Shown here one piece after another: positions 55,201 to 64,000 of a DNA stretch of 64,000 nt. Within the stretch, counting starts at the first letter, position 1; the number at the start of each line of letters is the position of its first letter. This stretch comes from Ottelia alismoides (taxonomy: Eukaryota; Streptophyta; Magnoliopsida; Alismatales; Hydrocharitaceae). The notes below the pieces were generated by a model, which was given only the letters and a program-made list of their open reading frames with translations, had not been told where the DNA came from and ran no database searches. The position numbers and the translations under genes were made by a program. The stretch is taken from positions 248,001 through 312,000 of the forward strand of contig JAZKJV010010617.1 in the NCBI GenBank assembly GCA_037367405.1, written 5' to 3'.

Positions 55201-58200
55201 TGCGACCCGGATCGAGAGAGATGATTCGGTCAATCAAGAAAAAAATAAAGCAGACTACCAAAATCAGATGAAATCAAATAAATACGATAGCGGTCCTGGC
55301 TATTTTATTAACCTGGTATAGCGACCAGGGTCGAACACAAGGAGCACGGATTGGCCTCACGGCCTACGAAGTAGTCAATCAGAGAAGAGAAGATATTTTT
55401 GGTGGTTTTTAAGGGTTTTTATATTTTTTTGGATTTTTAATATGTTAAGAAAATAATAAAAGCAAAGAAACTACACACCTCAACAATTTATTAAATGCAC
55501 TAAAAATCAACCAAAAATTCTAACAAAAATATTTTTTTGTGTTTTATAATTGTTAGTGTTTTTGGTGAATTTTTGGGATTTTTTTGATGTTTATTTAATT
55601 TTCTAAAAATGAAACAGTGATTGAAACTATAGGTACTGTCCAGCAGAGCTAAAAGGACGTAGATAAAATATCTAGAAGCCCTAAATTAGCCTGGAGGTAT
55701 TTTTCCTGTATAGAGAATAAAACAAGGAAAAATTAGGCACCTAGATTATTATTTTTGGGTTTTTGGTTTATTTATTAGAATTTTTATAAGATTTTAAGTG
55801 TTTTTCAGTTTTTAGTGGTTTTCAGCAATGCAAATTAGCCAAAATTGGCTAGAAAATCAAGCACAACAAAACAAGAAGTAGACAATTTTTTATAAATTTT
55901 AGATACTATTTAATATTTTTGTGATTTTTAAAGTTAGACAGTAGCAAAATTAGATGTTTTTGAATTTTTAAAAATATCAAATCAACTCAGAAATGTCTCA
56001 AAAAATCCTTGAAAATTTTACACTATGGCAGGAGCTATGTGTCCAATTTTCGTTGGATTTGGAGGTAATTTTCTATTTTATTCAAAAATAAAGAGGGAGC
56101 CCTGTGCACAAGGACCTATGTGCAAATACCCAGAAGTCGGGGGGGTCTGGTGCAATTAACACAGCAAAACACGTGCTACGCGCGTGCCTGGGGCACTCAG
56201 GGACCCAAATGTTATGAAAATAAGTCCCGAGGGCTATTTGGTAATAGGTACCAAAAGCCCAGGGGCTTATCTGCAAATAACCTAAAAAATCACGCGCATG
56301 CTCAATGTTTCACGCACAGGGGTATAAATGCAAATAAACACAAACTTTCATTCAATTGATAACAGTCAGAACTACAGGGGCATGATATGCAAATAAGCCA
56401 AAAACTCACGTGTCGATGCACGTGTCAGACCATACACAGGGGCATAAATGCAAACTAAACAGAGTACGGGGTCCTCTATGCAAATATCCCAAAAACTAAA
56501 CAACTATATTACGTATTTACAGGACGAAATACGAAATGCAATAAACAGGAGGGCCTAAGGGTAGTTTACCCTTTATTAATGCGGGCCGCAGGATGGACGC
56601 CACGTGGAGTGATCAACGGTGGAGATCGGCGGGCGCTCCAAGGCTGGGGTCCTCGAAGTGATCCGACGACTGGGGCTAAGCCACGTGGTGCATCGGACGG
56701 TCGTGGCTCTCTGTGGCTAACCTTCGAGCATCGGGCGGTCCAGATCTATCCTCCTCAGATCAAACGGTGGCTGCTGCTCCTGAACGGACGGCCCAGATGC
56801 AAACTGGAGCTGGAGGTCTGATCGGACGGTGAACGAGGGTCGAGGAAGAACAGTTCGCCGGCGAACTTCGCCGGCCCAAGGTGCGCGCTCCTGACCTCCT
56901 CTGCTACGCCTGAAGATCGGAGAAGCTCCGCGATGGTGTTCCGCAGCTGCTGGTGTCCTCCGATGACCCAGCCGAGCTCTGAAGAGCTCCGGCGAGGTCG
57001 GCGGAGGCGAAGCTCCTGGCTCGATGTCGAAGGACCTCAGATGGCCCTTATTGAACCTGCAAAACAGTCCAGGAGGCTCGCGGGTTGAGGGCAAACTGCC
57101 TCGACCCAGTGAGGCGGGGTGACGGTGAACGGAGGGTCGACGTGGGCGAGCTCCGGCGAAGGGGGGGGACGATGGAGCTCGATTCCCAGCTCCTGTGCGA
57201 GCTGGGTTGGATGGGGATATGGAGAAGGTGTGCGGGAAGGAGGCGATGGCTATGGTGAAGCCCGATGGTCGGATGGTGGTCGGAATCGATCGGAATCGGT
57301 GGGAGACGGCGGAGCAGCGATTTGGGCGAAATGGAAAATCAAAGAAAAAGAAAGGCCTAAGGGACTACCTGGGTGGACGAGGAGACTGGGGAAGAGCTTG
57401 CGCAGCTCTGGGTCGTCGCCTCGAGGAGCGTCTCCCTCCGAGGCTCGAGCTCCTGCTGGTGGCGGAGCAAGGCGGCGAAGCTTCGCCGGATCAGTGATTT
57501 CGCTCCCTCTCCTCGCTTCAACAGCATAGGAAGCGAGCTGTCACTCTCACGCACTCGCTGGAGCTCACAGGGGGTGGAATCGAATGGCCAAAGATGGCAA
57601 ATGGGGGTGGCGGAGCTTGACTTTATACGCTGGAAGGGTCCGGGAAGACAGGCACGGGTAGGGCGTGGAAGCGCGCGGATCCCGATGCAGGAGCTCCGGC
57701 GAGGGTCTCGGATATGTCGTGGACGGATCTGACCCGGGGTTTAGGAGGGAATCAATCGGGTTTAGGTGCTAAAAAAATGGGGAAATCGGGTCGGGCGCCT
57801 AAGCCCGTGAGAAGTGGTCCTGGGGGGGGGTAGTTGACCGGGCGGTCAACATCCCAAGGGCCAATAGGGATCGACCACGTGGATAATATTTGGAAGTGAA
57901 ATAACATGTGGCAAACGACCGAATTTGTAAAATGTTAAAACATGAAATATTTTTATTTTATTTTTTTCTATTTTTTAGTGATTTTTAGTTAATTTTTCAA
58001 AATAAAAATAAGGTATATACATAGTAGGTTATATATAGGTATATATACACTATATGGGATTTTAATTTTTGATTTTTGATTTTTATTTTTATACAATTTT
58101 ATTCCCATTTTATATTTTATTTATTTATATTATAAATTAAGAAATACAAAGACATTTTTATTTTATTTTTATTATTTCTCTATATAGGTGAAATAAATAC

Positions 58201-58809
58201 ATATGTACATCTATATACATGGTATATTTTGTGTTTTTAATTTTGCTATTTTTATTTTGTTTTTGTTTTAATTGTTTTTTTATTTTATTTATTTACATTA
58301 TATAATATAGAATATTTACAAAGATTTTGGAAATTAATTTTATTTATTTATGAAGCTAAATAAATATATAGGTGGGTGGTCTATGTACATGATGAGTGAT
58401 GTTTTTCTCTTCTTTTTGATTTTTATGTTTTTCTTTTGTTTTTATACTTATGAGTATATAAAAATATTTACAAGCATATTTTAAGCTATTTTTGTGATAA
58501 AAATACTTTTATTTATTTACATAAATATTTACACACATGAGCCCCTATCTCCCTCTACTTTGGCTTTTATGTGGTAGGCCCATGCTGAGCCCTCCCTTGG
58601 GTTAGGTTGCTCAATATTTATTCTAAATATTTCCCTCTTTTTCTTTTTACTCTTTATACTTTTATTTTTGCACAAAAACATGCTAATTATTAAACTTTAT
58701 ACAATGTATGCTTTTGATAATTATTTGTATTTACATGCATATACATGCATTTGCAATGGTTTTTGTAGCTAAAATATAAGAATAAAGAGTGATGAATGGG
58801 TACTCATCA
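55201..58809 (-). repeat. 3' LTR of the right-hand Athila-like element
   Basis: About 3.6 kb. The right boundary is firm: TGATGAATGGG.TACTCATCA (58,790-58,809) next to the PPT. The left boundary is approximate; TGCGACCCGG at 55,201 is the best TG start, but 55,140 is possible. It contains the GGGTCGAACACAAGGA block near 55,328, a GC-rich island (56,580-57,840) and several CACGTG motifs. The many overlapping ORFs in the island are not called genes. Confidence 0.65.
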
Positions 58810-60891
58810 CCCCCCTATACTTAACTTTTGCTAGTCCCTTAGCAAACACTTATTTGGAAAAGAAGTGAAAAAGAAAGAAAGAAAAAAAAAGAGGGGAATG
58901 TACATGGATCAAGGTTGAATATTAAACTTTCCTTCATTAAATTGAAATATGGAGCTCGCTCAGAACTTTTGATTATTAATGTGTCGGAACCTTATTTAGA
59001 CTTAAGCTTAAAACTCAACAGCCTCTAAGTTCCACCAATCTATGGACAAGACTCCTCAATAAACCAGATCAGAACAAGTCTACATACACAAACTCTAATG
59101 ACCATGAATCTTTCCATGCAGTGTAAGTGATATGTAGCTCCCCACATCAGAAGTAACAAAGAAACAACCTCCCTCAACCTGGTAACTCTAATGCCTTGGT
59201 CTAGCAACTCTTTCCTCGAGAAGCGGGGTATTCTCTTCTAAGTTCAAGTGCAACCGGCTCAAGAAGAGGGGGAAGAAGTATAGACTTTTGGAAGCTCAGC
59301 CAGTGTAGCTAAGTCTCCTGCTGCAAGCTTCATGAGATGTAACATGGATACCATAAGCTTTTGCTTTATTTGACTATATACACTCCGGTGGGGTTATTAA
59401 ATTTTCAATCCGACCCACCACTTTTTTTTGGAGTTCTTTTTGCATTTTGCATTTTTTTTCAAGTGCCTCTGTACAACATATCTACATGGTGCAACATATA
59501 TACAAGAAATTTTCCTCTTGAGCCAGTAGACTATCCCTCTTTTGAAGCTTTATTGCAACCCACGGCTTCTGTCTTTAGCCTTCATCACCACTAGACCAAG
59601 TTGAGACGCACTTCCTTCACTAGAATAAGAAGAGAGGTTCCGCCTAGAAGTACTACCCTCATATGCTACCCCAAGCCAAAGGAAACTGCCTCCTCACCAC
59701 CTCATCCGTGGAGAGCCATGTGTAAAGTGCTGGTGCAAGTCAAGCCATTTTCTCTAAGAGTCATGCGTGTGTTGTTAAGTGCTCTACTTAGGCTCATCAA
59801 GATGACATATGCTCATAGCCTAGTGGACTCAAAGAATTAAGTCCTTATGGACCTGAAAAGCCTTAACCCTAAGCCCTATAAGGTTCCTCTTAGAATTAGG
59901 TGGATTAAGATCTTAATCAAGCTCCATTTCTCAATTTAATTCCAGGCTTAGTTTAAATGTCAACTCTCATCCAGGAAAAACTATATACATATATATACAA
60001 AGATGCTATTTACAAATATTTACAATCGTGCAAAATTTTTGAAAAATGTTTTGAAATCATGAATGGATGGATGCATGAAGTGCAAGTTTTGCAAAAGTAT
60101 TTACAAATATTTACACAAGATTTTTGCAAACTTTTGATTTTCAAAACATTTTGGAAAAATTTTGTACTATATACATAGTTTTGATAAGAAAATATTTACA
60201 CAAACTTTACACAAAAGATTTTTGAAAACATTTTTACAATAATATTTTTGTACACTAGCTATGTATGTGCAATAAAAGAATGATTATTTACTGGAAAAAT
60301 TTTTAATTTTTGTGATTTTTGGGGGTTTTTAGCCATTTTATTTATTAACACACTCACACAAAGTACGAGTTATGGCTAAAGTATATATGAAATATATACA
60401 CACCCCCCATACTTAGCTTGAACGATGTCCTCAGAGTGATCAAGAGCGATGAAGAAGACATAACTCGTGCTTAGTAAAAGGGGAGTGAAAAGGAATGGCT
60501 AAGTATAGAAATGAATAAATGAATAGAATGAGAGGAACTCGGTGGTTTCCCCCTATACATAGGATTAACTAATCCTAAGTATAGCAAGCTGTACATGAAG
60601 GGAAATCCGAGTGAAGATTGAACAGAGTCTGCCCCCCCCTATACTTAGGGTAAAATATCCCTAAGTATAGGCAGCAAAACAGGGACAAAACGAATGAAAA
60701 GAATACCTGCAGGTCCTACATCCCCCCTATACTTAGGGTAAAGTACACCCTAAGTATAGCATAATCATAAGATGGGAAAAGGGATGTGGGACTAAAGAAT
60801 AGTGTGATATGGGCAACTGGATCTATACAAGTCGGAAGAACAGTGATAATCAGGCGTGAGATGCAATAGATGTGAGTCAAGAGACCACATC
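58810..60891 (-). other. PPT, 3' untranslated region and PPT-hairpin cassette of the right element
   Basis: From the LTR outward (minus strand): PPT GTTAAGTATAGGGGGG (58,825-58,810); hairpin TTTGCTA-AGGGAC-TAGCAAA (58,846-58,827); the motif GGAGACTTAGCTACACTGG (59,318-59,300); a long hairpin ending GCTAAGTATGGGGGG (about 60,480-60,403); and three short hairpins at 60,550-60,585, 60,632-60,670 and 60,722-60,759 with stems GGATTA/TAATCC-like, GGGATA/TATCCC-like and GGGTGT/ACACCC-like, each followed by CCTAAGTATAGGGGG-type text. The remaining DNA has no gene. Confidence 0.8.
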
Positions 60892-62123
60892 TTACGCAAA
60901 GTGAATAGGGGCAACATCAACGACCCGCGGCTCATGATCTAGAAATGGCTTGAGCCGCTGGCCGTTCACTCGAAAGGTACTCTCAGAAGACAACTCGGAT
61001 ATATCAATGCTACCGTTGTCATGTACCTTCCTCACAAGATAAGGACCCTTCCATTTTCTCTGTAGCTTCCCTGGAAATAAACGAAGCCTCGCATCAAACA
61101 ACCATACTCTCTGTCTAGGCTCAAAATGCTTGTGGCTGATATGAGAATCATGCCACTCTTTCACTCTTTCCTTATACTGTAGGCTGTTTGAGAAGGCTGT
61201 ATCTCTCAGCTCCTCCAAGGCTGCTAACTCTGCCCTCCTCTGGTCTCCTACACCATCTGGATCCATAAGTATATCTGTGACTGCCCAAAGTGACCTGTGC
61301 CTCAACTCAACAGGTAAATGGCACGGCTTGCCATAAACTAGGCGAAAGGGAGATGTGCCCAATGGTGTCTTGAAAGACGTCCTATATGCCTACAAGACCA
61401 AGTCCAAAAGTTGTGACCAATCCTTTCGGTCAGGGCGGACGACTTTCTGCAAAATAGTCTTGATCTCCCTGTTCGAGACCTCGGCTAGACCATTTGTCTG
61501 TGGATGGTATGGAGTGGCAACTCGATGGTCTATGCCGAATTCACTGGTAAGTGCCTTCACCTGGTCGTTGATGAAATGAGACCCCCATCTGAAATCAATA
61601 CTCGAGGTACCCTGAACTGCGTGATGATTTGCGTCCTCAAAAATCTGCAAAATGTCCTCGCATCAGCGGCTCGGGCGGGGATAGCCTCAACCCAACGACT
61701 AACATAGTCAACGGCCAACAGAATGTACTCAAATCCCTGACTCTTAGGGAATGGACCCATGAAATCGATTCCCCATGCGTCAAAAACCTCACAGAAGTGA
61801 ATGGGCTGCATCGGCATCATATCACGCTGTCCACAAGTGCCCATCCTCTGACAGTCAGTACACCTCTTCACGAACTCATTAGAGTCCTTGAAGAGGGTAG
61901 GCCACCACAAGCCGGATTGGAGCACTTTCTGTGCCGTTCTCCTCCCAGAGTGATGTCCTCCTGCCTCAAGTTTGTGGCAGTAAGTGAGGACGCTATGGTG
62001 CTCATCCTGAGGGATGCACCTACGCCAGACACTATCCCCTCCTTCGTGGTAAAGGATGGGATCCTCCCAATGGTAAGACTTGGCCTTCGCGAGGAAGGCC
62101 TCAAGCCTCTGTCTGGGCCAACC
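60892..62123 (-). pseudogene. Athila-like integrase, right element (broken)
   Basis: Zinc-binding region near 61,990-61,860 (HHSGRRTAQKV, CTDCQRMG). The catalytic core has WGIDFMGPF (first Asp about 61,766), LISDGG (second Asp about 61,589) and [10 protein letters not shown] (Glu about 61,482), so DD35E is intact. A frameshift lies directly after LISDGG and a TAG at 61,390 replaces a Trp-type codon. The C-terminal 156 residues (60,892-61,362) are open and end in a conserved FRVNGQRLKPF. No chromodomain. It inserts retrotransposon DNA in the nucleus in intact relatives; here it is a pseudogene. Confidence 0.88.
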
Positions 62124-64000
62124 TTATGGGACTTTCTTAGCAACAAGAAAGTTCACAATATCGGCATACCACGAGAGTGAGGCGATAGCAAGGATCGCCT
62201 CATCTGGGAAGGTCTCACAAATGGGATCAATCTGCTCAGACTCCTCAGGTTGCTCTAAACGGGACAGATGATCTGCCACCACATTCTTGACTCCAGGCTT
62301 ATCCTTGATCTCAATGTCGAACTCCTGGAGTAGAAGGATCCATCTAGTCAGTCTGGCCTTGGCATCCTTCTTTGCCATGAGGTATCGGATGGCGGTATGA
62401 TCTGTATACAAAGTCACTCTAGATCCAATGATGTACGATCTGAACTTATCTAGGGCGAACACTACTGCTAGCATCTCCTTCTCTGTGACTATATAATTCC
62501 GCTGGGCAGAATCCAAGGTGCGGCTAGCATAGTGAATAGCAAATGGAACTCCATCCCTCCTCTGTCCCAGCACAGCCCCCACGGCAAAATCGGAGGCGTC
62601 CGTCATGATCTCGAATGGGAGAGACCAATCTGGTGGCTGGAGGACAGGAGCCTCAACAATACACTGCTTGAGAGTATCAAAGGACGAAAGACACTTGTCA
62701 TCGACAAGGAACTCGGTGTCTTTCGTCAGCAGGTCAGTCAACGGTCGGGAAACTCTACTGAAATCACGGATGAAGCACCGATAGAAACCGACGTGCCCCA
62801 GGAAAGACCGTAACTGCCGCAAATTGGACGGTGGTGTGAGTTTTCTAATGACATCAACCTTGGCCGGATCAACCTCCATGCCCCTGTTGGAGATGATGTG
62901 GCCAAGCATCGTCCCTTGAGTCACCATAAAGTGACTCTTCTCCCAAGAAAGAACCAAGCGGACCTCAATACATCGCTGGAGTGCTCGATCTAGGCAGTCA
63001 AGACAGGAGTCGAATCCGTCGCCGTAAACCGAGAAATCATCCATGAAGACCTCTAAGCACTCCCCTACCATGTCCGAAAAGATCGACAGCATGCATCTCT
63101 GAAAAGCCGCAGGGGCATTGCATAGCCCAAATGGCATGCGTCAGAAGGCGTATGTGCCGAAGGGACAGGTAAAGGTGGTCTTCTCCTGATCCTCAGGAGC
63201 GATGGCCACCTGATTGTAGCCCGAGTACCCATCCAGAAAACAATAATGGCTCTTCCCTGCCAGTCTCTCAATAATCTGATCAATAAAGGGCAGGGGGAAA
63301 TGATCCTTCTTGGTGGCCTGGTTGAGTCTCCTGTAGTCAACACAAACCCGCCAAGAAGTGGGTACTCGTGTAGCAATCTCCTCTCCAGACTCGCTAAGCA
63401 CTGTAGTGATGCCCGTCTTCTTGGGCACCACATGCAAAGGGCTGACCCACTTGGAGTCGGAGATGGGATAGATAAAATCGGTGCTCCACCATTTCGAAAT
63501 TTCCTTCATGACAACCTCTCTCAGATTTGGGTTCAGCCGCCGCTGGAACTCATGCGACGGCTTCGCCTCATCCTCAAGATAGATATGGTGGGAGAACAGG
63601 GCCGGATTAATCCCATGGAGATCTGCTACGCTCCATCCTATTGCCTTGCGGTTCTTTTCAAGAACCCCCATCAGACGGGATTCCTGCTCTCCAGTCAAAT
63701 CGGCTGAGATAATGACTGGGTACATCTCATGCTCACCCGCCAGGAATCTATACTTCAGCGATGAAGGAAGCGGCTTCAGCTCTGGACAACTGGGTGCTGG
63801 CAAATCTGGCTTCGAAAGAAGACGCGTGTAAGCTGCCAAATCTGTCCGGGAGACTGAAAGTGTACTCTCGCAAACTGGATCGGGAGAAGGCTGCTCAACT
63901 GAACTATCTCTGATCTGCTCGGCATCTACCTCCTCCTCAACTATAGGCTCAGTGGAAATCAGGTCTGGCATGTAATCATCACAATCTGCCCACTCAGACT
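62124..64000 (-). pseudogene. Athila-like reverse transcriptase and RNase H, right element (runs off window)
   Basis: The open part from 63,971 down to 63,141 carries the RT start (WVSPLHVVPKK, WRVCVDYRRLN, FLDGYSGYNQV), preceded by an acidic linker (EEEVDAEQIRD) from the pol N-terminus. An in-frame TGA at 63,141-63,143 follows TYAF. Then [16 protein letters not shown], the catalytic FMDD (63,047-63,036) and the RNase H domain ([29 protein letters not shown]) continue to a TAA at 62,124. Both stops sit where relatives have Arg- or Gln-type codons. Upstream gag and protease would lie beyond position 64,000. Confidence 0.9.

Noticed and set aside
57119..57732. Overlapping ORFs in the GC-rich part of the right LTR
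   Set aside because: Three frames on one strand are open at once, with no domains and no start context; typical of GC-rich noncoding DNA.

Overview
This window is nuclear DNA of a flowering plant, probably from a large, repeat-rich genome. Reasons: one host gene split by seven canonical GT-AG introns, some kilobases long; plant-type Ty1/copia and Ty3/gypsy (Athila-like) LTR retrotransposons nested in each other; and several MITEs. I see no bacterial, organellar or viral genes, no tRNA or rRNA genes and no CRISPR array.

Host gene: eight exons between 10,728 and 19,281 (+) give an uninterrupted 479-residue cytochrome P450. It closely resembles CYP90B/DWARF4, the steroid C-22 hydroxylase of brassinosteroid synthesis. 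All P450 signatures are intact. Its long introns carry transposon debris: a CACTA-like end in intron 6, and a MITE-like segment and an (ATT)n tract in intron 7.

Left flank (1-about 9,320): an old plus-strand Athila-like element. It has a partial 5' LTR, a degenerate PBS fused directly to an RNase H-integrase remnant, a 3' untranslated region holding a 395-bp Mutator-type MITE, a PPT and a 3' LTR.

Middle (20,684-51,151): LTR fragments, then a tandem copia array of three LTRs (21,932; 30,215; 48,637) and two internal regions. The middle LTR is a mosaic of the outer two, as expected from recombination between two neighbouring elements. The second copia RT domain is split by an 11.5-kb minus-strand Athila-like element (35,711-47,218). 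That element has nearly identical 3-kb LTRs, a perfect tRNA-Asp-type PBS, a PPT and GGGAC target duplications, but no recognisable RT, RNase H or integrase. It is a young non-autonomous element encoding two unusual ORFs.

Right flank (51,152-64,000): a fragment of another copia lineage, then two nested minus-strand gypsy elements. The last has a long 3' LTR and a pol decayed by three stops and one frameshift, and it runs off the window.

Most striking signal: between the last ORF and the 3' LTR, the Athila-like elements share a cassette of hairpins. Each hairpin ends in a copy of the polypurine tract (TAAGTATAGGGGG). The stem sequences change between copies while staying complementary. Further hairpins sit just before the true PPT and at the first bases of the LTR. 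This looks like a conserved RNA-structure system for plus-strand priming or packaging.
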